Assembly: GCF_003171675.1 (NCBI RefSeq)
Contig: NZ_QFZQ01000001.1
Coordinates: 744,001-808,000 of the forward strand
From: Reichenbachiella versicolor
Lineage (GTDB): Bacteria > Bacteroidota > Bacteroidia > Cytophagales > Cyclobacteriaceae
Direction: 5' to 3'
DNA: 64,000 bases
In this document: piece by piece, positions 50,651 to 59,355 of the stretch
Layout: every line of letters begins with the position of its first letter
Position numbering within the stretch: the first letter of the stretch is position 1
Program-made: the position numbers and the translations under genes
Notes under the pieces: model-generated
Databases searched by the model: none
Seen by the model: only the letters and a program-made list of their open reading frames with translations
What the model was told of the DNA's origin: nothing

Positions 50651-50804
50651 TATGCACACCCTTAGACCCTTGCATATATGCAAGGGTCTAAGGGTGTGCA
50701 TATTTTTAAAAGGGTCAAATAGAAATTATGCACACTATATGGGGTGTGCATATATGCAAGGGGGTTAGGGTATGCATATATGCAAGGGGACTAGGGTGTG
50801 CATA
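50651..50804. repeat. 26-nt palindromic satellite with a perfect 52-bp palindrome
   Basis: Five units of exactly 26 bases follow the pattern TATGCAAGGG-n6-GTGTGCATA or close to it. Unit 1 (50651-50676) is inverted and unit 2 (50677-50702) direct; together they are a perfect 52-bp palindrome followed by TTTTT. After 24 other bases come three head-to-tail units at 50727-50752 (degenerate), 50753-50778 and 50779-50804, then a run of eight T. It lies in the gene-poor stretch 50241-51199; small frames at 50306 and 50910 look like chance. Confidence 0.92.
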
Positions 50805-51111
50805 TTTTTTTTGATAGATAGGTTGTATGATTTACATCTTATATTTTTTGTTTGAGGTATTAAAATAGCAGGATGGTTATTCATCTTCAGACCGACTTAT
50901 ACTTTGGAACTATGCAGTGAAAGTTGAACAACAATAAATTAAGGAGTTTTGACAGATTTGGTGCCGCTTTAATGAATGATTAGAACCAAGTAAAGCTATT
51001 GGGTTGAAGTTTTTTAAAATTGAAATAAATTTTCTAACAACATAAAGCGGATTTAAAAATTCTAAGTCCCATCCGTGTAGTGTATATTCTGGAATTTTAT
51101 TATAATTCACT

Positions 51112-51180
51112 CAGGGCACGGGTTGAACCCGATGTATGCATCGAAGATTGTATGATAAAAACCTAACAAGCTACGCCCTG
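51112..51180. other. Structured element upstream of the XRE gene
   Basis: CAGGGC at 51112-51117 pairs with GCCCTG at 51175-51180. Inside are two adjacent hairpins, CGGGTT/AACCCG and CGATG-4-CATCG, and an unpaired A-rich stretch with CCTAACAAGC. The closing stem ends 20 bases before the XRE start, so it could be a 5' leader structure. tRNA and integron attC readings were considered and do not fit. Confidence 0.6.
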
Positions 51181-51199
51181 CTGTTGAAACCAGTATACT

Positions 51200-51412
51200 A
51201 TGGATATAAATGAGATTTGTGCTAGGGTATTTCTATACTCTCGAAAGTATCTTAAATTAAATCAAAAGCAATTTGCAAAAGAGCTTAGAGTCAATCAAAC
51301 GACTATCTCTAAAGTAGAAAGGGCTATTCATTTTCCTAATGCTATTACTTTGCAACGGCTAGAAGCAATCATGGGCAAAAGTGTAAGAGAGTTAGCAAGG
51401 TTGTCTAGGTAG
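51200..51412 (+). CDS. XRE-family HTH regulator
   Basis: 70 residues, a bare HTH_3 domain: RKYLKLNQKQFAKELRVNQT, then TISKVERAIHFPNAITLQRL. It is cytoplasmic and presumably binds DNA as a dimer. The following 139-codon gene starts 28 bases later and is probably co-transcribed. Small XRE proteins often serve as antitoxins or element regulators, but the partner shows no toxin motif. Confidence 0.9.
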   Translation: MDINEICARVFLYSRKYLKLNQKQFAKELRVNQTTISKVERAIHFPNAITLQRLEAIMGKSVRELARLSR

Positions 51413-51440
51413 TTCATTCTTCAATTAACAAAAATAGAAT

Positions 51441-51860
51441 ATGATAGCATTAGAAGAAATGACACAGATACAACTAAGATACCTGAGAGATAAATTGTCT
51501 GTGGAGGCTGTAGAGTTAGATCAATATATTGTCAGAATACAAGAATTATTGTCTACAGAACTTTTCAAGAAAGAAATATTTCTAGGCGAGATTGATGGAT
51601 TGAAAGAGAGTCTAACAAATGCTAAAAGTTTGTTAACTCACCTACAGCATACAGATACTCCTCAGAAAATGATTAATGACCAAAAGCTGACAGTGGATAA
51701 GATCCAAATAGAATTGGATAGAACTATCAATAGCAGTACTATTAAAGTATTGACTGACGAAGAGGCTTTTCTTCAACAATTTAAGATCGATGATTTAAAA
51801 TCGGAGAAGCAACGTCGAGAAGATAAAGTGATAGAAATAGAGAGACTTCTTACTGCTTAA
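51441..51860 (+). CDS. Coiled-coil protein paired with the XRE gene
   Basis: 139 residues, almost wholly helical with heptad spacing of Leu and Ile and many charged residues (LRDKLSVEAVELDQYIVRIQ; LKSEKQRREDKVIEIERLL). No signal peptide, membrane helix or known domain. The tight placement behind the XRE gene suggests a shared operon. The role is unknown. Confidence 0.7.
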   Translation: MIALEEMTQIQLRYLRDKLSVEAVELDQYIVRIQELLSTELFKKEIFLGEIDGLKESLTNAKSLLTHLQHTDTPQKMINDQKLTVDKIQIELDRTINSSTIKVLTDEEAFLQQFKIDDLKSEKQRREDKVIEIERLLTA

Positions 51861-51924
51861 CACTTTCTGGAATAGCTACTAAGTTTTTGCTATAGGAATA
51901 AATGGAGGTAAGTTGCTTTGTAAT

Positions 51925-52923
51925 TCAATTACCCTTCAAACGTCCCCATAGCTGGGTCAAAAGCTTTTTAGCATCTCGTTTTTCTTTTTTGACTTCGACG
52001 AACTGTACATGATCAGAATCGTCCGCTACGATTTGATAGCTAAATACAAAGTCTTTAGCATCAGCTTCCATACTCATAAGTCCAAATCGAAGGTCATTGA
52101 AGTATAGTATTCTATCTTTCTTAGTGATAGTATACCAGCCCTCCGAAATATTGATCATTTGTTTGACTTTTTCATTGTCAGATAAACTTCCGAGAAGATG
52201 ATGGTTCTTAGGATAGGAAATAAATTCGATAGGCTTCGTGTCAAAAAATGAATAATTACCTAGGAGATAGGCTTCATCAGTATCCACGTTGGCACTCCAG
52301 AGGATCGTATTTAGTGGGGAAGGTCTTGTATCTAGTTGAGTGTATGAGATATTTTGAGATTTCAGCGCTACTTCAAACTCTGAGTAGGTTAACCATTTAA
52401 GAAATACAGTGATAGCCAAGTAGGATGAGCTAACCCAAAGGCCTAATTTATTATAAAATTGACGTTTAGGATTTGTTCGTCTATGAATCATCGTGATAAT
52501 CAAACAAATCAAAAAAGGCAGCGTGTATAATGGATCTATGACAAAAATGGTCTTATAAGCAAGTCGAAGGTCATATGGCCATAGAAGCTGTGTACCCCAT
52601 GTAGTATGAGCGTCTAGTAGAGGATGTGTGATGAATGCCCAGAAAAATAGCCAAGACCATGCTTTGAAGTCCTTGAGTCGTTCATATAACGATACGATCC
52701 ATCCAAAAAATGGCGCAAATAGGACTGAAAATACTATGGAATGAGTAAAACCTCTGTGTACGGCTAGTGCAGTCACTGTATCGGTGAAGTGAGAGGCTAT
52801 TACATCTAAGTCTGGAATTGTTCCACCTATAGCTCCGTAGAGCATAGCCTTATTCCCCACTTTCTTACCCAAAACAGCTTCTCCCACAGCTGCGCCTAAT
52901 ACTATTTGTGTTACAGAATCCAT
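51925..52923 (-). CDS. YdjM-like membrane-bound metal-dependent hydrolase
   Basis: 332 residues. The N-terminal signature MDSVTQIVLGAAVGEAVLG, then GTIPDLDVI, the HRGFTHS motif at about 56-62 and HPLLDAHTTWGT match the YdjM/DUF457 family, whose His and Asp residues bind metal at the inner membrane. Four to five membrane helices occupy the first 185 residues. The C-terminal 140 residues are a soluble domain without a known match. The reaction is not known for the family. Confidence 0.9.
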   Translation of the reverse strand: MDSVTQIVLGAAVGEAVLGKKVGNKAMLYGAIGGTIPDLDVIASHFTDTVTALAVHRGFTHSIVFSVLFAPFFGWIVSLYERLKDFKAWSWLFFWAFITHPLLDAHTTWGTQLLWPYDLRLAYKTIFVIDPLYTLPFLICLIITMIHRRTNPKRQFYNKLGLWVSSSYLAITVFLKWLTYSEFEVALKSQNISYTQLDTRPSPLNTILWSANVDTDEAYLLGNYSFFDTKPIEFISYPKNHHLLGSLSDNEKVKQMINISEGWYTITKKDRILYFNDLRFGLMSMEADAKDFVFSYQIVADDSDHVQFVEVKKEKRDAKKLLTQLWGRLKGN

Positions 52924-53362
52924 ATCAGGTTCAAACTTACAGTATGATCAGCGAATCAGTGATACTGGCCCTTTCTGACTTACAAATATTCCATAGTTAA
53001 ACTTGGGATAATTTTTCTAACGCATTAAGCAGGTTAAAAAGGAAGAGGAAGAATTATAAAAACTTTGTAGTCTATGGTATGAAGTGTATTTTAGGATTTT
53101 ATTTTGAAAATATATAAATGTTTGATTATCAACCTTAATGAGGTGGTGACCTGAGACTGAATTAAATAAGGTGAAAAAAATAACTAGATATCTGTAACAT
53201 TAGATTTCTAAAAGTCGTTGGTGTTCGGATTCAAGTCAAAGTGATAGTGATAAGCTAAAAGAAAATTGTACTCCATAGTATAGTCATGTTCTTAGGTGGA
53301 ATGATCGAATATGATGGAGTTGATAGAAAAGTATTTTAAATCTTAAACTGTCTCAATTGAAC
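52924..53362. other. Intergenic, about 440 bases, no gene seen
   Basis: Separates two divergent genes. It is AT-rich, with no convincing promoter box, hairpin or repeat. Confidence 0.5.
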
Positions 53363-54160
53363 ATGATAGAAGCACTCTTTTTTGTTAAGCTACTTATAGC
53401 TATTTCCTTTGTAGTAGGCCTTTCTCTTTTAGCTGAAAATGTAAGTACTAAAGTAGCTGGTATTCTATCCGCTTATCCTACAGGCTCTGCTATCTCTCTC
53501 TTTTTCTTTGGCTTGGAAGTAAGTCCAGAGTTTGCAGCAGATAGTGCCATTTATAATATGCTGGGATTGTCAGCAGCATTATTTTTTGTTTTAGCCTATT
53601 ACTTGGCTTCTACATATTTTAATAAGTTCAGTATTTTGTGGTCTTCCATATCTGGGATACTTGTATATCTAGTTGTGGTTTGGTCGATACATTATATAGA
53701 AGTTAATAGGTATATAGCATTTTTGATTCCTTCCACGATAGCAGTTTTGTTTGCGTTTGCCTTTAGAAATATTAAAAATATTGATATTCAATCCCGAGCT
53801 AAGCTTAGTTATCGAACCTTATTACTGAGAGGTAGTTTCGCAGCATTGATAATAGTGGTAATCACAAGTCTCCCCAACTATGTAGGAGCATCTTGGTCAG
53901 GGCTCTTTTCAGCATTTCCGACGACTCTATTTCCTTTTATGTTAATTATTCACTTCACTTATACTAAAGATCATGTACACACGATCATTAAAAATGTACC
54001 AATAGGGGTGTTTTCTTTGATTATATACTCATTAGTGGTCTCTCTAATTTATCCGGTATTAGGGATATACTGGGGAACTCTAGTCTCGTTTATAGCTGCG
54101 ACTCTTTACTTGTTGCTATTTAGAGAAGTGAAAAAGAGAATGGTGTTGAGCCAGGTATGA
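53363..54160 (+). CDS. Integral membrane protein, about ten helices
   Basis: 265 residues from the ATG at 53363; a TTG two codons earlier is possible. The chain is nearly all hydrophobic. Halves 1-115 and 150-260 have a similar pattern: each has a long helix followed by a short polar loop with a Pro-Thr pair (AYPTGSAISLFFFG; AFPTTLFPFML). This suggests an inverted or direct internal repeat, as in small transporters. I cannot name the family. Confidence 0.75.
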   Translation: MIEALFFVKLLIAISFVVGLSLLAENVSTKVAGILSAYPTGSAISLFFFGLEVSPEFAADSAIYNMLGLSAALFFVLAYYLASTYFNKFSILWSSISGILVYLVVVWSIHYIEVNRYIAFLIPSTIAVLFAFAFRNIKNIDIQSRAKLSYRTLLLRGSFAALIIVVITSLPNYVGASWSGLFSAFPTTLFPFMLIIHFTYTKDHVHTIIKNVPIGVFSLIIYSLVVSLIYPVLGIYWGTLVSFIAATLYLLLFREVKKRMVLSQV

Positions 54161-54285
54161 AAGAGAGTCAAATGGTATTGAGCGTGTTTAAAAGAGTTAC
54201 ATGTTATACTTAACACTCAGGTCACAGCTTTGTTAATGTGATGCTGTACCTTTAGGAGTACTTTTAATCACTAATACCATACAAC

Positions 54286-54654
54286 ATGACAAATGCAATC
54301 AACTGGTTCGAAATACCAGTAATAGACTTTGAAAGAGCCAAGACTTTTTATGAAACAGTACTAGGGGCTAAGATGATGCCTTTCGACATGGGAGGGATGA
54401 AATCAGCTTTTTTTCCTGCCGATCTAGAAAATGGAATCGGTGGGTGTATTTTGAAAAGCGAAGGTTTTGAACCGTCTACTACAGGAACATTAGTGTATTT
54501 GAACGGTGGTGATGATTTACAAATTCCTCTTTCTAGAGTAGAGGAAGCAGGAGGGAAGGTGACACTTGCCAAAACTGATATCGGTGAAAACGGGTTTATG
54601 GCTAAGTTCATCGATTCGGAAGGTAATCAAGTGGCTCTTCACTCGATGAAATAA
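54286..54654 (+). CDS. VOC (glyoxalase/dioxygenase-fold) family protein
   Basis: 122 residues. NWFEIPVIDFERAKTFYETV at the start and EGNQVALHSMK at the end are the typical first and last strands of VOC domains. The metal ligands normally at the first and last strands are only partly present (Glu8; His near the end is shifted), so enzymatic activity is uncertain. It is a stand-alone gene. Confidence 0.9.
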   Translation: MTNAINWFEIPVIDFERAKTFYETVLGAKMMPFDMGGMKSAFFPADLENGIGGCILKSEGFEPSTTGTLVYLNGGDDLQIPLSRVEEAGGKVTLAKTDIGENGFMAKFIDSEGNQVALHSMK

Positions 54655-54997
54655 TAATTTAATCGCAGGACGATAGCTCTATGGTTTGAATTAACCGACT
54701 CTTTGATCGGATTTGAAAAATTTAGAAGATACCTTATACACTAGAGTCGGGGAGTTTTATCAATATTCAATTAACACTGGTAGAAAGAGTCTGTTGGATT
54801 CTATAATAGTATTGGTCATGTCGGATGCTTTTCTCAAGATATTGGAGAAGAGCTATTCGAGATCTGACAGATACTGTTTGTATCAGCCTCAGATCCGTAA
54901 TGATCTATTCTTGTTTTCGTAGAATTTCAAGATGAATATTGTTACTATACAATACCCCAATTTTTGACAGAGATAAAATAGAATTTGATTAATTAAT
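54655..54997. other. Intergenic, 340 bases
   Basis: A 69-codon frame from a TTG at 54713 has no recognisable content and no good start signal, so I do not call it. No repeat or terminator was seen. Confidence 0.4.
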
Positions 54998-55456
54998 ATG
55001 TCTTTTGAAATAACTCCTTTGACCTCAAATGACCAAGTACCTTATCATCTTCTTGAGTTAGCTGATCCTGATAGAGAGAAAATAGATTCTTATCTGTCAA
55101 CAAGTATGATTTATATAGCTAAGTCAAGCTTCCAAGTGATAGGGGTGATAGTTATTTCTGATAAAGGTTTTGATAGTGCAGAGATTAAAAATTTAGCAGT
55201 AAAGGAATCTGAACAAGGAAGGGGCATAGGAAAGAAATTAATTAGATATGCTCTTCAAGTATGTTCTCAAAAAGGAGTGGTAAAACTAGAAATCGCAACG
55301 GGAAATTCTAGTATAGGTCAGTTAGCTCTCTATCAGAAAGAAGGTTTTGAGATCCGAGAGATCATCAACAATTATTTTGTGGATCACTACCACGATCCCA
55401 TTGTTGAAAATGGTATTCCATGCAAACATAAAATTGTACTGGAGAGGTGGGTTTGA
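54998..55456 (+). CDS. GNAT family N-acetyltransferase
   Basis: 152 residues. The acetyl-CoA site is clear: EIKNLAVKESEQGRGIGKKL (Q/RxxGxG at about 78-84), then LALYQKEGFEIREIINNYF for motif B. The N-terminal acceptor region is short. It transfers an acetyl group from acetyl-CoA to an unknown amine. Confidence 0.92.
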   Translation: MSFEITPLTSNDQVPYHLLELADPDREKIDSYLSTSMIYIAKSSFQVIGVIVISDKGFDSAEIKNLAVKESEQGRGIGKKLIRYALQVCSQKGVVKLEIATGNSSIGQLALYQKEGFEIREIINNYFVDHYHDPIVENGIPCKHKIVLERWV

Positions 55457-55604
55457 AGTTTTTTCCCTTAAAGACCTTTAATAAATAGTCTTATGGGTTT
55501 CTAATTATTCAATGATGTACGTACGGTAAAGCCTTATGACTATCTATTAAATAGTTTGTGATTAGTTTACACTAATTTTCAAGAATTAGAATTTGATTAA
55601 TCTT

Positions 55605-57494
55605 ATGAAATACCTTTTTGTATTAGTTTTTATTGGGATTACGTTCAACTTATTAGCTCAAGAAATTCCTGAGGAAAAAGTCAAAACATCGGTAAAGGAT
55701 GTGACAGTATTTTTAAAGGGAGCCCAAATAACTAGAAGGAAAAACGTCAAATTGCCAAAAGGTAAATCTGTTGTTAGGTTCACAGGGCTTTCACCTTTTA
55801 TTGATGCCAAAAGTATTAAGGTGAAGGTCGGTGGCGAGGTGATAGTATTGTCTGTGAGTCATGAGCAGAATTATTCTGCAAGTGTCAAGAAGGATAACGA
55901 ACTTGTTGAGTTGGAGAATGAAGTTCAAAAACTTCAGGATAAAATCGAGATAATTTCACTAAAACGGTCGATAATTCTTGAAAGAGTTAGTTTTTTGAAA
56001 GACAATAAGGTGATTTCTGGTTCTGATCAGACCACCTCGGTTAACGACCTTCAAAGTACATATAAGTTTTATAGTGATGAGCTTACTTCATTGATGATGG
56101 AGAAACTGGATCTTGATAGGCAATCAAAAGAGCTTGAGGAAGATAAGAAGGATCTTAATGACAAGATTAAGAAACGCTACGATACTAAAGAATATCCTAC
56201 TGGAGAGGTGTTAGTTAGCGTGGATTCAAAAAAGGAAGGTACTTTTTTATTTGAATTAGCTTATTTGGTAAGTAATGCAAGCTGGTTTCCGTCTTATGAT
56301 ATTAGAGCGAATAATATTGAAGAACCTATTAGTTTAACCTATAAGGCCAATGTAAAACAGGATACAAAGGTTTCTTGGGATAATGTTTCTCTCAAATTAT
56401 CTTCAGCAGATCCAAATGTCTCTGGTGTAGCACCGAAGCTAAAGACGTATTTTTTGGATTATTATACCTTGCCTCCGAGTTATAAAAATGTGGATATAGA
56501 AAGAGTTACTGGAGTAGTGTTAGATGAGAATGGAGCACCAATGCCAGGGGTAAATATATTGATCGAAGGAACCACGATTGGAACCATTTCAGATATTGAT
56601 GGAAAATATGATATTACCATACCTAATTATGCCCAAAGCTTAAAGTTCTCTTTTATTGGATATAAGGATCAGTTAAGAACAATTTCTAGAAATGCACTCA
56701 ACGTTACAATGGAACTTGATGAAAGCCTTTTAGAAGAAGTTGTAGTCGTAGGGTATGGAGAGTCTAGTGATATAGGATATGCTTTATCAGGTGCAGTTGC
56801 TGGCGTCAATGTAGAAAGAGGAGTACGGGTTAAGTCTAATCTGTCTGATAAAAGAAATGGAATCCCTATTACTCAGGTAGAAAGACAGACTTCGGTAGAT
56901 TTTACAATTAAAAGACCTTATTCTATTAATTCTGATAATAAAAAGTATACTGTTGATATTGATGCTTATCTGTTGGATGCTCAATACCATTATTATTCGG
57001 TTCCTAAAATTAACAAGGATGCTTTCTTGATTGCTTCTGTTACAAATTGGGAAGCTTATAACTTGTTAGAAGGAGAAGCTAATCTATTCTTTGAAGGTAC
57101 GTATATTGGAAAAACAGTTTTGGATGTGAAATACGCTTCAGATACAATGCAGATTTCCTTGGGGAGAGATAAGCAGATTTCGGTTAGTCGTAAGAAGGTA
57201 CGAGATTTTACGAACAAGCAGTTTATCGGTAGTAAAAAAGAAATATCTCGAGCGTATGAAATAGTGATTAAGAATAATAAAAGTCAGGAGATAGATATAA
57301 CGATAGATGATCAGATACCTGTCTCTACAATGCAAGAAATTGAAGTTACACCTATTGATATTTCAAGTGGTGAGTTTGCTGAAGAAACTGGCAGTGTTTC
57401 TTGGGATATCATTCTAAAACCATCAGAATCTAAGAAAATAGAGTTCAAATACTCTGTGAAGCATCCGAAAAATAAGAATCTAACTGTGGAATAG
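55605..57494 (+). CDS. DUF4140/DUF4139 protein with inserted carboxypeptidase-regulatory domain
   Basis: 629 residues from the ATG at 55605, with a signal peptide ending LLAQ. The DUF4140 region (about 30-125, VTVFLKGAQITRRKNVKLP) is followed by a coiled coil (about 100-200) and the first half of DUF4139 (TGEVLVSVDSKKEGTFLFEL, NASWFPSYDIRA). Then an insert of about 100 residues carries a CarboxypepD_reg-like fold (TGVVLDENGAPMPGVNILIE) and EEVVVVGYG, the stretch that opens SusC/RagA-type TonB receptors. DUF4139 then resumes (QTSVDFTIKRPYSI) to the end. It resembles MuiA-like envelope proteins. Function unknown. Confidence 0.88.
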   Translation: MKYLFVLVFIGITFNLLAQEIPEEKVKTSVKDVTVFLKGAQITRRKNVKLPKGKSVVRFTGLSPFIDAKSIKVKVGGEVIVLSVSHEQNYSASVKKDNELVELENEVQKLQDKIEIISLKRSIILERVSFLKDNKVISGSDQTTSVNDLQSTYKFYSDELTSLMMEKLDLDRQSKELEEDKKDLNDKIKKRYDTKEYPTGEVLVSVDSKKEGTFLFELAYLVSNASWFPSYDIRANNIEEPISLTYKANVKQDTKVSWDNVSLKLSSADPNVSGVAPKLKTYFLDYYTLPPSYKNVDIERVTGVVLDENGAPMPGVNILIEGTTIGTISDIDGKYDITIPNYAQSLKFSFIGYKDQLRTISRNALNVTMELDESLLEEVVVVGYGESSDIGYALSGAVAGVNVERGVRVKSNLSDKRNGIPITQVERQTSVDFTIKRPYSINSDNKKYTVDIDAYLLDAQYHYYSVPKINKDAFLIASVTNWEAYNLLEGEANLFFEGTYIGKTVLDVKYASDTMQISLGRDKQISVSRKKVRDFTNKQFIGSKKEISRAYEIVIKNNKSQEIDITIDDQIPVSTMQEIEVTPIDISSGEFAEETGSVSWDIILKPSESKKIEFKYSVKHPKNKNLTVE

Positions 57495-57590
57495 GTTATG
57501 AGTTTGAAGTAACAAAGTTTTCTTTGAAACTGCTGCTCTATCAATCTCTAAACAAAAACAGCTAATTTCGGAGTTTATTTAGATATTGCT

Positions 57591-57992
57591 ATGGAAGATA
57601 ATGATCGCTATCACGAACTTGCCAAAGAATCAGGAAATACTCTCAAAGCTTATGTTCTTTCAGTAGCATCTGGAGGTACAGGTGTGTTTTTTGTGGCTTT
57701 AACTAGTAATGATGCTCTTAAATTTACATTGTTACAGAAGACATCATTGTTGATTGCTTTGCTTTCCTTTTTGAGTACGGTGATCTTTTGTTTGATTGAG
57801 TTAAGGGTGGATGCGCGGAGGTTCTATGCTACTGCGCAAGAGCTCGAAAAGGAGGAGTCAAAACAAAATTGGACTAAGATTAAAAAATATAAGTCAGTAA
57901 GAATGAAGCTTATTAATTCCTCTTATGTTTCGCTTGGGCTAGGCATACTTTCTGTAGGAGTGTATCTAACAAGTAAGATATTAATGTATTGA
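57591..57992 (+). CDS. Small membrane protein with two helices
   Basis: 133 residues. A short polar start, then helices near 20-37 and 48-67 (FTLLQKTSLLIALLSFLSTV), a charged segment rich in Arg, Lys and Glu (about 70-105), and a last helix near 110-130. Two or three membrane passes with a cytoplasmic charged loop are likely. I recognise no family. Confidence 0.7.
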   Translation: MEDNDRYHELAKESGNTLKAYVLSVASGGTGVFFVALTSNDALKFTLLQKTSLLIALLSFLSTVIFCLIELRVDARRFYATAQELEKEESKQNWTKIKKYKSVRMKLINSSYVSLGLGILSVGVYLTSKILMY

Positions 57993-58114
57993 ACGTTATT
58001 TTTACGTTTATTTGATCACACTATAGAAAATAGCAGATTAATCACTTACTTTTGGAAGTCGGTAAATAATTACTCTGACCATCCAACCAATTAAAGAAGT
58101 TGTTTTTGATTACA

Positions 58115-58148
58115 GCCCTGATAGAGAGATTTATCGGGGCTTTTTTAT
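58115..58148 (+). terminator. Terminator after the small membrane protein gene
   Basis: AGCCCTGATA at 58115-58124 pairs with TATCGGGGCT at 58133-58142 (one G.U), then six T. Confidence 0.88.
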
Positions 58149-58236
58149 GATCAATGAATACTAAGAATACTAATAAGAGATGACCTTGTTCTGTACTTGA
58201 AAGTTTTCTTCCTTAGTACTCAATCTATTTTTGTAT

Positions 58237-58947
58237 TTAATAATGACCGCTAAGTTCGAATTTCTCTTTTAAAGAATCGAGTAGGTTGCCTTCTTCGCAT
58301 TTCAAAGTACGAGCAGGATAGTCATTTATGAATTTGTGATTGTGGGTAGCCATTAAAACAGCTGTTCCACTTCTGTTGATTTCTAAAAATAAATTAAAAA
58401 TACCATCAGATACTTCGGGGTCAAGGTTTCCAGTAGGCTCATCAGCGATCAATATAAGAGGTTCGTTTAGAAGAGCTCTCGCTATCACCACTCTTTGCTG
58501 CTCTCCTCCGGATAGCTGATGTGGCATTTTATCTGCGGCTGCTCCTAGTCCTACGCGCATCAATACTTCAGCCAATCGGGTTTTCATCTTGGTTCTGTCT
58601 TTCCATCCAGTTGCCTTCATGACGAAATTTAGATTTTCCGTAACTGTGCGGTCAGCAAAGAGTTGGAAATCTTGAAAAATAATGCCGATTTTCCTTCTAA
58701 GGAATGGTATGTCTTTACTTTTTATATTGCCAATGTTGTAATCAGCGACGATCACTTCACCATTGATCAAAGGAAGATCTGCGTAAAGAGTTTTGAGCAG
58801 AGAGGACTTTCCACTACCTGTTCGCCCTACTAGGTAAACAAACTCACCCTTTTCAATTTCAAAACCTATATTTCTTAAAACGGCATTGTCTTCTTGGTAG
58901 ATGTCAGTCTCTTTGACAGAAATCACAGGTTTTGATTCAAATTCCAT
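58237..58947 (-). CDS. ftsE: Cell division ATP-binding protein FtsE
   Basis: 236 residues, an ABC ATPase. Walker A GRTGSGKSS at 41-49, Q loop GIIFQDFQLF near 88-97, signature LSGGEQQR at 145-152, Walker B ILIADE at 165-170, and the His switch ATHNH. The FQDFQLFADRTVTENL segment and the short C-terminus separate FtsE from LolD. With FtsX it links the divisome to peptidoglycan hydrolases. ftsX is not adjacent, which I believe is usual in this phylum. Confidence 0.9.
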   Translation of the reverse strand: MEFESKPVISVKETDIYQEDNAVLRNIGFEIEKGEFVYLVGRTGSGKSSLLKTLYADLPLINGEVIVADYNIGNIKSKDIPFLRRKIGIIFQDFQLFADRTVTENLNFVMKATGWKDRTKMKTRLAEVLMRVGLGAAADKMPHQLSGGEQQRVVIARALLNEPLILIADEPTGNLDPEVSDGIFNLFLEINRSGTAVLMATHNHKFINDYPARTLKCEEGNLLDSLKEKFELSGHY

Positions 58948-59163
58948 ATTATTAGTAGATTTAATCGCTAGGTGAAACTATAGAGTTTAATCGATTATAA
59001 TTAGAGATGAGTATGAATAAAGTTGATAAATTTCCTTAGAGAAGGTAAATGAAACTTACGACTAACTCATCAGCACGAAAATAGAAAAATAATATAAAAC
59101 CTTAGTCTGGTTAATTAGGGATTATAGAAATAAGGAAGAAACGAAGGGAAAGGAAATAAAAAT

Positions 59164-59254
59164 GGCAAACCAACATCGCACCGCTACGACTATCTACCCT
59201 TGCTTCTTTCCAGACCTGGGGGAGTTCGATAGGAGCTGGTCGTATCGATTTGCC
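59164..59254 (-). ncRNA. ffs: Signal recognition particle RNA (small bacterial type)
   Basis: Read on the minus strand, the domain IV hairpin carries CAGGTCTGGAAAGAAGCA with the GGAA-type tetraloop and the asymmetric A-rich loop that bind Ffh. Outer arms pair back along the helix (GGCAAAtC...GTTTGCC; ATACGAC...GTCGTAGCG). The length of about 91-100 nt matches 4.5S RNA. A promoter box lies just upstream. Confidence 0.93.
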
Positions 59255-59258
59255 GCTG

Positions 59259-59266
59259 CAAAACTA
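59259..59266 (-). promoter_or_regulatory. ffs: -7 box of ffs (TAGTTTTG)
   Basis: TAGTTTTG on the minus strand fits TAnnTTTG and ends 4 bases before the SRP RNA helix. It gives an internal control for the promoter-to-start distance used for the small-RNA array. The -33 region (TTCGG, about 19 bases upstream) is weak. Confidence 0.7.
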
Positions 59267-59355
59267 GTTCTAATTTCTTATTATCCGAATGTTATTAACT
59301 GAATTTGCAATTCAAATTTTCTATAGCGTCTTAACTCTTTGTATATCAGGGAGAA

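Noticed and set aside
50910-51110. 66-codon minus-strand ORF
   Set aside because: No domain, no start context, and placed in a repeat-rich noncoding gap.
51112-51180. tRNA-like fold on the minus strand
   Set aside because: A 7-bp acceptor-like stem and a GGGTTCAACCC arm exist, but the apparent T loop is too short and there is no D arm or anticodon stem.
51112-51180. Integron attC site
   Set aside because: GTTGAAC and ACCTAAC resemble GTTRRRY and RYYYAAC, but they occur in the wrong order and no cassette array or integrase is present.
54713-54922. 69-codon ORF with TTG start
   Set aside because: No better start, no recognisable sequence, and no promoter or terminator around it.
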